Positions 17,804 to 26,596 of a stretch of DNA of 64,000 nucleotides are shown here, one piece after another. A model generated the notes under the pieces. That model had not been told where the DNA came from. It saw nothing but the letters and a program-made list of their open reading frames with translations, and searched no databases. Made by a program: the position numbers and the translations under genes. This DNA comes from CAVSKL01 sp963728475 [NCBI: Candidatus Eiseniibacteriota bacterium] (lineage in GTDB: Bacteria > Eisenbacteria > RBG-16-71-46 > JABDJR01), in assembly GCA_963728475.1 (NCBI GenBank), contig CAVSKL010000001.1, positions 1,054,001 to 1,118,000 of the forward strand, in the 5' to 3' direction. The stretch's first letter is position 1, and each line of letters begins with the position of its first letter.

Positions 17804-18805
17804 ATGAAACGATGGATTTTGGGCTTCGCGATGGTGGGGGCGCTCGCTCTCGCCGTCCCCGCCCGGGCCATCACCCTGGACGACGTGATGGGGCTGGCCC
17901 GAGCCGATGCCAGCGACGCGCTGATCATGGCCAAGATCGACGCCGACGGAACCGTGTTCCACCTGTCGGTGGACGACATCCTCGCGCTCCGCAAGTCGGG
18001 GGTGAGCGACCACGTGATCACCTACATGATCAACGCCGGCAAGGGGTCGGTCGACCAGGAAGTCGCCCCGGCGCCGGCGGACGGGGAGGACACGACCTAC
18101 GACGGCCAGCAGGCCTACGACCAGTCCGGCTACGACACCAACGGCGGCTACCGGACCGGAGTGGACGGAAGCTATCGCGGCAACGTGTCGGTCGCCTTCG
18201 CCTACTACTACCCGCACTGGCCGGGTTACTCGTACTCGTACTACTACGACCCGTTCTACTGGCCCGACCTCGCCTACTACTGGTGCGCGTGGCAGCCCTA
18301 CCCGTACTCCTACTGGTACTACGACCCGTGGTACCGGTGGAACCGCCACGTGGGCTGGTACTACGGTTCGTACTACGGCAACTACTACGGCCGCGGCCAC
18401 CACGATTACCGGAACCGCATCCGCGACGGGCGGAACGTGGCCGGGCGCGGCTACGCGCAGGTCTACGACCGCCGGTTCAAGACCCCGAACGGATCGGGGG
18501 TGCAGTACCGGGGCGACCGGCGCACGGTCAAGGCGCCGCCGCCCCGGCGCCCGTCGCAGCGCGTCGTCCGCGCCCCCGCGCCCACCGACCGGAGGTTGAA
18601 GCAGCCGCGGGACCCGCAGACCCCCTATCGTGAGGTGAAGCCGGCGGCGCCCCCGCGGGAGATGCGGCCGCAGCCCGCGCCGCGGAACGTGCGCCCGGCG
18701 GACCCGGGATCCGGACGCGAGATGAAGTCCGGCCGGAGCCGGGGATACCACGCTCCGGCCGCCCCTTCCCGCGGGCGGTCCCACGGGCGGTCCCGTAAGT
18801 CCTGA
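17804..18805 (+). CDS. Secreted Tyr/Trp-rich low-complexity protein
   Basis: The 333-residue product has a clear signal peptide (residues 3-21, ending ARA) and a small conserved-looking domain at 22-80 (VMGLARADASDALIMAKID and ALRKSGVSDHVITYMI). This helical segment resembles the LRKSGVSD modules found in some bacterial envelope proteins. Residues 131-202 hold 24 Tyr and 8 Trp. The C-terminal third is Pro/Arg-rich and strongly basic. AGGAGG lies 7 bp before the ATG. The composition suggests a surface or matrix-associated structural protein. No enzymatic motif was seen. TATACT at 17727-17732 could be its -10 box. Confidence 0.75.
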   Translation: MKRWILGFAMVGALALAVPARAITLDDVMGLARADASDALIMAKIDADGTVFHLSVDDILALRKSGVSDHVITYMINAGKGSVDQEVAPAPADGEDTTYDGQQAYDQSGYDTNGGYRTGVDGSYRGNVSVAFAYYYPHWPGYSYSYYYDPFYWPDLAYYWCAWQPYPYSYWYYDPWYRWNRHVGWYYGSYYGNYYGRGHHDYRNRIRDGRNVAGRGYAQVYDRRFKTPNGSGVQYRGDRRTVKAPPPRRPSQRVVRAPAPTDRRLKQPRDPQTPYREVKPAAPPREMRPQPAPRNVRPADPGSGREMKSGRSRGYHAPAAPSRGRSHGRSRKS

Positions 18806-18947
18806 CCCCGGCCACGGCGGGGCGGTTACGCGAAGCCGATCGGAGCGCGCTCCGGTCGGCCTCGCTTTGAGTCCGATCCCCTCGGGGGGGGCGAATCGCG
18901 CGGGACCCGCGCGACACCGGCGCGGCGCCGCCGGAAGGAGGAGATCG

Positions 18948-19751
18948 ATGCCCGAGCGACCGGACCGGCTCCGGGCCGGCCCGCAGCTCCGACTGAGCGC
19001 GGTGGTGCCCGTCTACAACGAACGCGACAACGTGAAGCGGCTGGTGGAGGAACTCACCGCCGAACTCGACCGGATCGGCACCCCCTACGAGGTGATCCTG
19101 GTCGACGATGGGAGCCAGGACGGGAGCGCGGCGCTTCTCGACGAGGCGGCCCGGCACCGCCGCGGGGTGCGGGTGCTCCATCTGGAGCGCAATTCGGGCC
19201 AGAGCGCGGCCCTGGCCGCGGGGTTCGAGGCCGCCCACGGCGACTACCTGGTGACCCTCGACGCCGACCTCCAGAACGACCCCGCCGACATCGCCCGCCT
19301 CATGGAGTGGATCCCCCAGTTCGACATGGTGGCGGGAATCCGCCGCCGCCGCCGCGACTCGTACGTGCGGCGGATGAGCAGCCGCGTGGCCAACCGGGTC
19401 CGGGACGGCGTCCTCGGGGACGGCATCAAGGACACCGGGTGCTCGCTCAAGCTCTTCCGGCGCGAGCTCACTCCCCGCATGCCCCGGTTCAACGGCATGC
19501 ACCGGTTCCTGCCGCTCCTGGTCCAGCTCCAGGGGGGGAGCGTCACCCAGATTCCGGTCAACCACCGCCCCCGGCTGGCCGGGGACTCCAAGTACAACGT
19601 CCAGAACCGCCTCTTCCGGGGCCTTCTCGACCTGGTCGGGATGTGGTGGCTGAAGCGGCGCTACGTGCGGTACGGGGTGAGCTACGAGGCCCCGGCCGGG
19701 GCCTCGGCGCGCGCGCCGCGAAACGCGCGGGTGGAGGAGGAGGAGCCGTGA
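18948..19751 (+). CDS. Family 2 glycosyltransferase (DPM1/ArnC-like)
   Basis: The 267-residue product has the GT-A fold signature: VVPVYNERDN at the N-terminus, VILVDDGSQDGS and TLDADLQNDP (the DxD metal site). GCSLKLFRR lies in the acceptor region. There is no C-terminal membrane domain, so it resembles dolichol-phosphate mannose synthase-type enzymes that load a sugar onto undecaprenyl phosphate. The start at 18948 follows AAGGAGGAG; the frame is open upstream. It overlaps the small LpxB-N-type gene by 4 bp and precedes a GT39 transferase. That order suggests a lipid-linked sugar donor and its transferase for lipid A or another envelope glycan. Confidence 0.88.
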   Translation: MPERPDRLRAGPQLRLSAVVPVYNERDNVKRLVEELTAELDRIGTPYEVILVDDGSQDGSAALLDEAARHRRGVRVLHLERNSGQSAALAAGFEAAHGDYLVTLDADLQNDPADIARLMEWIPQFDMVAGIRRRRRDSYVRRMSSRVANRVRDGVLGDGIKDTGCSLKLFRRELTPRMPRFNGMHRFLPLLVQLQGGSVTQIPVNHRPRLAGDSKYNVQNRLFRGLLDLVGMWWLKRRYVRYGVSYEAPAGASARAPRNARVEEEEP

Positions 19752-20029
19752 ACACCTGGATCGTGATCGGACTCGCCGGCCAGGCCATCTTCGGAGGACG
19801 GTTCCTGGTCCAGTGGCTGGCCTCCGAGATACGCGGCGAGAGCGTGATCCCGGTGATGTTCTGGTTCCTGTCGCTGTTCGGGGCGGCGGTGCTGCTCATC
19901 TATGCCGTCCATCGACAGGATCCGGTGTTCATCGTGGGCGAGGTGGGGGGGATCGGGATCTACATCCGGAACCTCGTGCTCATCCGGCGCAAGCGCCGGG
20001 CCCAGGCTCGGGCCGGCCTCGCGGTCTGA
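19748..20029 (+). CDS. Small membrane protein, LpxB N-terminal (LAB_N) domain
   Basis: This 93-residue protein has three predicted hydrophobic segments and the LAB_N motifs GRFLVQWLASE and VMFWFLSLFGA, ending in a basic tail. The domain is otherwise found at the N-terminus of some lipid-A-disaccharide synthases and as a stand-alone partner of GT2 enzymes. It has a GTG start inside the stop of the GT2 gene (GTGA overlap). It is probably a membrane partner of the GT2 enzyme that delivers or flips a lipid-linked sugar. The catalytic role is unknown. Confidence 0.85.
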   Translation: MNTWIVIGLAGQAIFGGRFLVQWLASEIRGESVIPVMFWFLSLFGAAVLLIYAVHRQDPVFIVGEVGGIGIYIRNLVLIRRKRRAQARAGLAV

Positions 20030-20039
20030 TCGGGGCGCG

Positions 20040-21687
20040 TTGGAACGCAGCTCCCTCTCCCGTCCCGCCGTCCTCTACGTCCTGCTCGTCCTGGCCGCGG
20101 GGGTCTACGGCTTCCGGCTGGGCTTCCCGGACTTCTGGGGCATCCACTGGGAGAGCCGGCGGGCCGAGATGGGCCGGGCCATGCTCCTGACCGGCGACTA
20201 CGTGATCCCGCGCGAGAACGGCGTGGTGAGCATCAAGAAACCCCCCTTCTACTACTGGACTGTCGCCGCCGCCATGGGCGCCACCGGGGACCGCGGGGAA
20301 CTCGGCGCGCGGCTCCCCTCGGCGGTGGCGGCGACGGCGGCCCTGGCGGTGACCTGGCGGCTGGCGGCGTTGCTGGGGGGCGGGGCCTCGGGCTTCTTCG
20401 CGGTGATTCTCCTCCTCGGCAACGTCCTCTACTTCGGCCATGCCCGCACCGCGGAGATGGACATGATGCTCCTGGCCCTGGAGGCGGGGGCCACGCTGGC
20501 CTTCCTGGAGGCGCGGGCCGGACGCCGGGGGTGGTCGTGGGCGGGATGGGTCCTCTGCGGCCTGGGATTTCTCACCAAGGGTCCGGTGGGCTTGATGGTG
20601 CCGCTGGTCACAACGGCGGTCTACCGCCTCGCCGACGCCCGCGACCGGCGGCGCGCTCCCCCCGCGGGCGCGGGAGCGGCCGCGCCCGCCGGAGGCTGGA
20701 TCCGTCCGGGGCGGGGGCTGGCGGTGTTCGCGGCGGTGGCGGTGCCGTGGTACGCGGTGGTGCTGGCCCGGGTCCCCGGCGCCTGGCACCTGTTCCTGCA
20801 CGAGACCCTGTCCCGGTTCGGCGAGGCCTACGATCACCAGGAGCCCTTCTGGTACTTCGGCCCGGTGCTGGTGACCGCGTTCCTTCCCGCCACGGTTCTC
20901 TTCCCGGTGTGGTGGCGGGAGGCGCGCGCGGCCGCCCCCGCGGCCCGGCCCCTCGCGCGCCTGGCGCTGGCGGCGGCGATCCTCCTCGTCTTCTTCTCGC
21001 TCTCGGGCTCCAAGCGCGTCTACTACATCCTTCCCCTGTGGCCGGTGCTGGCCGCGGGATGCGGGATCGCCCTGGAGTCGGCGCGCCGGCGGGGGGCGCC
21101 GCGGTGGCTGGGGTGGATCGTGGGGGGTGGGGGGGGTGCTCGCCGGGGCCTCGGTGGGGGCCGCGCTGGTCCCCGAGCTGGGCGGGCCCCCCTTCTTCCG
21201 GCGCGACGCGGTCGCGTTCGGGATCCTGGCGGCAATGCTGGCGGTGAGCGCGTGGGCGGCGGTCTCGGCGTTCCGCGGGCGTTGGATCCGAGGCCTGGTC
21301 GCGGTGTGCGCGACGGTGGTCCTCGGGAACCTCTTCGTGGTGCAGTCGGTGGGCCCGGTGAGCAACGCCTACCGGTCGCGGGCGGGCTTCGCGCGGGCGG
21401 TGGCCGCGCGCATGACCCCCGAGGACCCGCTCTACATGTACGGCCAGCCCAGCTTCGCCCTCCCCTTCTACGTGGGCCGGCCGATCCCGGTACTCAGGGA
21501 CCCGGCCGCGGTGGCCGCGGCGCTCGTCTCCCGCGACGCGGTGTTCCTGGTCCTGGACCGGCGCCAGGAGCGGGCGCTCCGCGACGCCGGGTTCACGGTG
21601 TCTCCGGAGCTGGAGCGGACCTGGACCCCCCCCGGCCGGCCCCGCTCGGTGCGCTACCTGGCGCTGGACCGGGTGACTCGGGGATAA
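20040..21687 (+). CDS. Family 39 (ArnT/PMT-like) glycosyltransferase, one frame break
   Basis: The product (about 548 residues if corrected) begins at a TTG at 20040. It is a multi-spanning membrane protein with the GT39 signature in its first loop (HWESRRAEMGRAML, then the KKPPFYYW motif) and the acidic HARTAEMDMM loop. These are typical of ArnT-like transferases that use polyprenyl-phosphate sugars. The frame breaks at the G8 run 21129-21136: removing one G joins IVGGGG to VLAGASVGAAL, and the C-terminal part then runs to 21687 with a further helix pair and a soluble end. It is the last gene of the GT2, LAB_N, GT39 set, starting 10 bp after the previous stop. TTG is inferred because no ATG or GTG lies near and homology begins there. 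Confidence 0.8.
21129..21136 (+). other. Frame break in G8 run, GT39 gene
   Basis: A six-G run (21122-21127), one T, then eight G. Deleting one G from the second run restores the GT39 reading frame; the downstream ORF opens with GTG at 21127. Homopolymer error or slippage are both possible. Confidence 0.7.
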
Positions 21688-21731
21688 CCCGTAGTCCGGA
21701 ACCGGGCGCCGGAATCGCCCCGTCCCGCGGG

Positions 21732-21894
21732 CGAGGCACCCCCGTCGCGGGCGGTGCGCTTTTCTGGAATCCTGACCGCGGACCGCGGGTGCCTCGTCGC
21801 GGGCGGTGCGCTTTTTTGGAATCCTGACCGCGGACCGCGGGTGCCTCGTCGCGGGCGGTGCGCTTTTTTGGAATCCTGACCGCGGACCGCGGGT
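21732..21894 (+). repeat. 52-bp tandem repeat, three copies, each with a T-tract
   Basis: The copies span 21732-21783, 21784-21835 and 21836-21887, with a partial fourth to 21894. Copies 2 and 3 are identical and copy 1 is diverged at its left end. Each carries GC-rich potentially pairing sequence followed by GCGCTTTTTT (TTTTCT in copy 1), so the array may act as tandem intrinsic terminators after the GT39 operon. Confidence 0.88.
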
Positions 21895-21916
21895 AATAAA
21901 CAGTGAACGAATTGAC

Positions 21917-21974
21917 GCCGGCCGGTGACCCCGAAGTCCACGGCCCCCCACGTTCGGGGTCGTCGACCGGCGGC
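21917..21974 (+). other. Long imperfect hairpin
   Basis: GCCGGCCGGTGACCCCGAA (21917-21935) pairs imperfectly with the segment at 21953-21974, which contains TTCGGGGT and ACCGGCGGC. There is no T-tract immediately after, so it is a structure of unknown role rather than a plain terminator. Confidence 0.5.
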
Positions 21975-22060
21975 TTCTTGAAGCGATGATCGAGGGGTGC
22001 CGTCAGCCGACGGCGGGACGGCTTTCCCGCCCTCGACTGCCGGTTCGCCCGTCAGACAGA

Positions 22061-22136
22061 GCCCGAGGGCTCCTTGCCGAACAGCTCTTTCCGTCCGGGG
22101 TGGTTCGGTTGGGGGTTCCTCGGGCCTTTATTTTTG
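22061..22136 (+). terminator. Intrinsic-terminator-like structure upstream of the M6 protease gene
   Basis: GCCCGAGG (22061-22068) pairs with CCTCGGGC (22118-22125), directly followed by CTTTATTTTTG. A nested helix forms between GCCGAAC (22076-22082) and GTTCGGT (22103-22109). It may terminate upstream transcription or act as an attenuator in the protease leader. Confidence 0.5.
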
Positions 22137-22379
22137 TCCTCCGGCACGCTCGGGGAACCGGAGGACGCCCTTTCCTGGGATAATTACGGAGCCGGACCCC
22201 GGTTCCGACCCCTGCGCCCTTTGGCCCTCCGGCCGGTGCCGGAACCGGTGCGCGCGCAAGAACCGGATGTCCGCAACCGATTCATTTTGTAACCGGTTGC
22301 CTTCCCGAACCCGTCCAAGCGAATGGAACCCCGAGGGTACGTCCGGTCGGGCCCGTCCAGGAAAGGAAACGGACAGGAA

Positions 22380-25300
22380 ATGGTTTCGCGCGCACGCACC
22401 GCCCGGACGGCGGTCCACGCTCTGTTGGCGATTCCGGTGCTGGCCGCCGGGCTCCTGGCCGCCGCTCCGGGGGCCCGCGCGCAGGTGGCGCCTCCGCACC
22501 CGGGGGTGCCGCTCCCGCAGTCCTACCTCGACCGCCGGGCCGCCGACCGCACCGCGTTCGAGTTCCGTCACGCCTGGATCGATCAGGCCCGGCGGGTGCA
22601 GCGCAACCGGCGGCTCCGGGAGCTGGGGATCCTACCCGGCATCATGGACGCGAGCGCCACCGGCGGGTTCCGGGTGGAAGGCGTCCACCGCATTCCGGTC
22701 CTGGCCGGCAAGTTCGCCAATACCGGCGCCGACCCCTACGCGCCGTCCGCGCTCCAGGCCCAGCTCTTCGACGGCCCCAACCCCACCGGTACCGTGACCC
22801 AGTTCTACGACGAGATCTCCTACGGCTACATCACCCTCACCGGCGACGTGATCGGGAACGGGTCGGACGGCCTCATCCAGGTCTCCCAGAACGACACCTA
22901 CTACGAGGGCCCGTCCACCCCGACCAAGTGCAACGGCCTGTGCGGAAGCGCCAAGACCGGGGAGTACCTGAAGGAGCTCCTGGACGCGGCCGATCCCAAC
23001 GTGGATTTCGGGCAGTACGACAACGACGGCCCCGACGGCGTCCCCAACTCCGGCGACGACGACGGTTACGTGGACTTCGTGGCGTTCGTGCAGCCGGAGA
23101 AGGGGGGCGAGTGCGGGGGAACGAACAACATCTGGTCCCACCGCTGGGTCTATGACGGGTGGTGGGGCGCCCCCTACACCACCAACGATCCCTCGGCCAA
23201 CGGCGGCAGCATCAAGGTGAGCGACTACACCATCCAGCCGCTGGTGAGTTGCAACGGCTCCAGCCTGATCGAGATCGGGGTCTACGCCCACGAGTCGGGG
23301 CACGCCTTCGGCCTCCCCGATCTCTACGACACCGACGGCAGCTCGGAAGGGATCGGCAACTGGGGGCTCATGTCCGCCGGATCGTACGGCGGGGACGGGG
23401 TCCACCCCGCCACTCCCTCCCACATGTGCGCGTGGAGCAAGGAACAGCTCGGCTGGGTGGATCCGGTGGTGCTCTGCGGCGGCGGCTCCGGCCTCACTCT
23501 GCCCGCGGTCGAGGACACCAACGTCGTCTACAGGATCTACCCCCACGGGCTCATCGATACCGAGTACTTCCTGCTGGAGAACCGGGTGAGGACCGGCTTC
23601 GACACCTATCTCCCCACCAGCGGCATCGCGATCTGGCACATCGACAACGACCAGCCCGGGAACCAGGACGAGACCCACAAGCAGGTGGATCTGGAGGAGG
23701 CGGACGGCCTCGCCCAGCTCGACCAGGGCACCAACCGGGGGGACGCCGGGGACCTCTACCCCGGCTCCTCCGGCAACCCGCTCTTCGCCGACAATACCAA
23801 CCCCGATGCCCGTGACTACCTGGGCGCGGCCACCGGGCTCTCGGTGGGCGGTTTCGGCGCCACCGCGAGCCCGCGGAGCTTCGATCTCGTTGTGCCCACC
23901 TGCCGGATCGCGGTCACCGACGTGGCGGTGCAGGACTCGGCCTGGGGGAACAACAACCGCGCCCTGGACGGGGACGAGACCGCCGATCTCCGGGTCGGGC
24001 TTCGCGGCGACCTCGCGGGCACGGTGACCGGGGTCCGGGCCGCCTTGACCAGCCTCACCGCCGGGGTGGCGGTGCTCGCCGACAGCGTGGACTACGGCAC
24101 GGTGGAGCAGTCCTCGGCCACCTACGGTCCCGCCAACTTCACCGTCCAGTCCACCGGTCCGCTGGCCGACGGCCAGGCGGTCCGCTTCCTCTATCAGCTC
24201 ACCGGGGACGGCGGCTACGCCTCCACCGATACCCTCGTCGTTCACGCCGGAGCCTTCGTGCTCCTGGTGGAGGATGACGGGAACGCGGACAACTCCGCCT
24301 ACTTCATCGGCGCCGTGGGGGCGGCGGGGCACGCCGTGGTCCACTACGACGCCTCGATCTACGGGCCTCCCGGGGTGGGAGCGCTCCGCTCGGCGACGGC
24401 GGTGGTCTGGTACACCGGGGAGGAGTACGACAACACCTTCACCCCCGCCGAGCAGCAGGTGGTGGAGGGCTTCCTGGCCGGAGGCGGCGCGCTGTTCGTC
24501 ACCGGCCAGGACATCGGCTACGACCTGGTGGAGTCCGGGGACCTCGCCGACCGGAACTTCTACCAGGACGTGCTCCACGCCGCCTATCTCGCCGACGACT
24601 CGGGCCTGAGCACGCTGATCGGGGTGGCGGGGGATCCCGTCGGGAACGGGCTCAGCCTGAGCCTGGCCGGCGGGGACGGGGCCGGCAACTCCACCTATCC
24701 CTCGGTGATCGCGGCGGGGGCCGGCGCCTCCAACGTGTTCAAGTACAACTCGACCAAGGTGGCGGGAGTGCGGTACGGGACGGGGGAGAAGTTGGTCTAC
24801 TGCGCGTTCAACTTCGAATCCATCTCCACCGCCGCCGGCCGCGACACGGTGATGGCGCGGGCGCTGAACTGGCTCCGCCCCGCCGACATCACCCCGCCCA
24901 CCGCGTCCCTCGTCTCCCCCGCGGGCGGGGACACCCTGTCGGCGTGCGGCTCCAGCGCGATCACCTGGACCGCCTCGGACGACGTGGGGGTGGCCGGGGT
25001 GGACCTCTACCTGTCCGAGGACGGCGGCGCCGGCTATCCATATGTCATCGCCACCGGCCTGCCCAATACCGGGAGCTACTCCTGGAATCACCCGGGGCTT
25101 CTCGGAACCGAACTCCGGGTGAAGCTGGTGGCCCGGGACGCCGCCGGGCTGCAGGCGGTGGACGCCGGCGACTCCAGCTTCGTCTCGGTGTCGGTCGACC
25201 CGCCGGCGGCGGCGCTGGCGACCCCCGACGGGGGCGAGGCCTTCCACTTCGGCGACGCCATTCCCATCCGGTGGAGCATGGCCGACACCTGTGTGGGAAT

Positions 25301-25817
25301 CGATTCCACCCGGGTCTACACCTCGGTGAACGGCGGCACGGCCTGGTCGTACCTGGCCACGGTGCCCGCTCCCGATACCCTGGCCACCTGGACCGCGCCT
25401 TCGGTCGAGACCGATTCCGCCCGGGTGCGGGTGGTGGTGTTCAACCACGGCGGCCTCACCGCCGAGAGCGGGAGCGACAGCCTGTTTTCGATCTCCAGCT
25501 CCGCCACCGCGGTCCCGGAGACCGGCGCCGGCATCACCCGGCCGGTGCTGCTCCAGAGCCGCCCCAATCCCATGCGGGCGGGCTCGGCGGTGTTCGCGTT
25601 CTACCTTCCCCGGGCGATGACCGCCACCCTGCGGATCTACGACCTCTCGGGCCGGCTGGTCGCCACCCTCGCCCACGGGGAGCGGGGGGCGGGCTATCAC
25701 GAGGCGGCCTGGGACGGCACCAACGCGGCCGGGTCCGCGGTGAGCCACGGGATCTACTTCTACGTGCTCGAGACCCCCGATCGCCGCGAGGTGCGGAAGC
25801 TGGTCAAGCTGGAGTAG
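22380..25817 (+). CDS. Secreted M6-family (immune inhibitor A-like) metalloprotease with FlgD tail
   Basis: The start at 22380 gives 1145 residues with a signal peptide (about residues 8-33) ending ARAQ. The M6 domain (about 100-470) contains the zinc site HESGH (His304, Glu305, His308) followed by GLPDLYD, and a downstream WGLMSAGSYGG Met-turn-like segment. Next come a region with IAVTDVAVQDSAWGNNN, a domain with LLVEDDG and GGALFVTGQDIGYDL resembling a class I amidotransferase-like fold, and Ig-like repeats. A C-terminal FlgD Ig module (SRPNPMRAG to GIYFYVLE) ends the protein. A start at 22323 is possible but lacks a signal-peptide shape. Known M6 enzymes are exported proteases; this one probably degrades extracellular protein. 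Confidence 0.9.
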   Translation: MVSRARTARTAVHALLAIPVLAAGLLAAAPGARAQVAPPHPGVPLPQSYLDRRAADRTAFEFRHAWIDQARRVQRNRRLRELGILPGIMDASATGGFRVEGVHRIPVLAGKFANTGADPYAPSALQAQLFDGPNPTGTVTQFYDEISYGYITLTGDVIGNGSDGLIQVSQNDTYYEGPSTPTKCNGLCGSAKTGEYLKELLDAADPNVDFGQYDNDGPDGVPNSGDDDGYVDFVAFVQPEKGGECGGTNNIWSHRWVYDGWWGAPYTTNDPSANGGSIKVSDYTIQPLVSCNGSSLIEIGVYAHESGHAFGLPDLYDTDGSSEGIGNWGLMSAGSYGGDGVHPATPSHMCAWSKEQLGWVDPVVLCGGGSGLTLPAVEDTNVVYRIYPHGLIDTEYFLLENRVRTGFDTYLPTSGIAIWHIDNDQPGNQDETHKQVDLEEADGLAQLDQGTNRGDAGDLYPGSSGNPLFADNTNPDARDYLGAATGLSVGGFGATASPRSFDLVVPTCRIAVTDVAVQDSAWGNNNRALDGDETADLRVGLRGDLAGTVTGVRAALTSLTAGVAVLADSVDYGTVEQSSATYGPANFTVQSTGPLADGQAVRFLYQLTGDGGYASTDTLVVHAGAFVLLVEDDGNADNSAYFIGAVGAAGHAVVHYDASIYGPPGVGALRSATAVVWYTGEEYDNTFTPAEQQVVEGFLAGGGALFVTGQDIGYDLVESGDLADRNFYQDVLHAAYLADDSGLSTLIGVAGDPVGNGLSLSLAGGDGAGNSTYPSVIAAGAGASNVFKYNSTKVAGVRYGTGEKLVYCAFNFESISTAAGRDTVMARALNWLRPADITPPTASLVSPAGGDTLSACGSSAITWTASDDVGVAGVDLYLSEDGGAGYPYVIATGLPNTGSYSWNHPGLLGTELRVKLVARDAAGLQAVDAGDSSFVSVSVDPPAAALATPDGGEAFHFGDAIPIRWSMADTCVGIDSTRVYTSVNGGTAWSYLATVPAPDTLATWTAPSVETDSARVRVVVFNHGGLTAESGSDSLFSISSSATAVPETGAGITRPVLLQSRPNPMRAGSAVFAFYLPRAMTATLRIYDLSGRLVATLAHGERGAGYHEAAWDGTNAAGSAVSHGIYFYVLETPDRREVRKLVKLE

Positions 25818-25883
25818 CGCCCGGCGTCGCGACGCCGCGGTTCAGTAGCGCGCCTTCAGGAGCCCCCCGGTGGAGCGGCCGGA

Positions 25884-26149
25884 GGGCGCCGGTCCGCTTT
25901 CGTCCACGCCATTCATGACACGCGGAGGGCGCCCGCTCTCGCTCGCTCCAGGACCCCAGTTCAAGACCCGCGGAAGTCGGCGGACGGCGCTCACGAGAGA
26001 CCCGCTCCATGACCCGCGACGGGCGGCAGAGTACAACCGATTTTCCGAATACCCGGGTATCGTGAAGCCACACAACGAGTTAGCTGACGTGCGCGGAATA
26101 ACAATTGCTGCGGCCGGTATGGAGGGCCGCGATCCGGCGTCCCGCTCGC
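25884..26149 (+). repeat. Long direct repeat, copy 1
   Basis: Positions 25884-26118 match 26228-26470 at very high identity, with an offset of 344 bp growing to 352 after an 8-bp difference. Weaker similarity continues to about 26149. It contains the perfect 12-bp palindrome ATACCCGGGTAT at 26049-26060 and the segment CCACACAACGAGTTAGCTGA. No ORF with a ribosome site is present. It may be a small noncoding mobile or REP-like element. Confidence 0.85.
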
Positions 26150-26227
26150 GTCGGCGGGTCCCCCTTCGGCAGGCCGGCCGCGCAAACCGTGCAGGTCATC
26201 ACCGCCTCAGGCCCACCATCCGCGCTC

Positions 26228-26524
26228 GGGCGCCGGCCCGCTCCCGTCCACGCCATTCATGACACGCGGAGGGCGCCCGCTCTCGCTCGCTCCAGGACCC
26301 CAGTTCAAGACCCGCGGAAGTCGGCGGACGGCGCTCACGAGAGACCCGCTCCATGACCCGCGGCGAGCGGCAGAGTACAACCGATTTTGCTTGTATCCGA
26401 ATACCCGGGTATCGTGAAGCCACACAACGAGTTGGCTGACGTGCGCGGAATATCAATTGCTGCGGCCGGTTTGGACGGTCGCAGTCCCTGGGAGTGGACG
26501 GTCGCGGTCCGGCGTCCCGCTCGC
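26228..26524 (+). repeat. Long direct repeat, copy 2, with 8-bp insertion
   Basis: The second copy carries an extra GCTTGTAT before the palindrome, which is at 26401-26412. The insertion creates a promoter-like arrangement, TTGCTT then 17 bp then TATCGT, directly over the palindrome. The copy ends about 75 bp before the serB start, so it could influence serB expression. Confidence 0.85.
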
Positions 26525-26596
26525 TTCCCTCCCCGGGCCCGGACGGCCCGCCGCCCCCCCTTGCCGGGGCCTCGGGCGGTTTGCTTTGATCCTCCG

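Larger units (their letters stand above)
21688..22379. other. Gene-free 0.7-kb region between GT39 and the M6 protease
   Basis: It holds a three-copy 52-bp repeat (21732-21894), a long imperfect hairpin (21917-21974) and a hairpin with T-tract (22061-22136). A 7-bp inverted repeat, GCAACCG at 22273-22279 and CGGTTGC at 22294-22300, lies just upstream of the protease start. GATAAT at 22179-22184 is -10-like with no matching -35. I see no convincing ORF. The concentration of structure suggests termination of the upstream operon plus a regulated leader for the protease. Confidence 0.6.
25818..26596. other. Gene-free 0.8-kb region between the M6 protease and serB
   Basis: Most of it consists of two direct copies of a 235-243-bp element. 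The overall base composition is milder than in the neighbouring genes. No convincing coding frame crosses it; short ORFs in both copies show the same decayed translation. A TTGCCG/TTTGAT-like pair just before 26597 could be a weak serB promoter. Confidence 0.6.

Noticed and set aside
21732-21894. Possible CRISPR array
   Set aside because: The whole 52-bp unit repeats with no spacer-like variable part.
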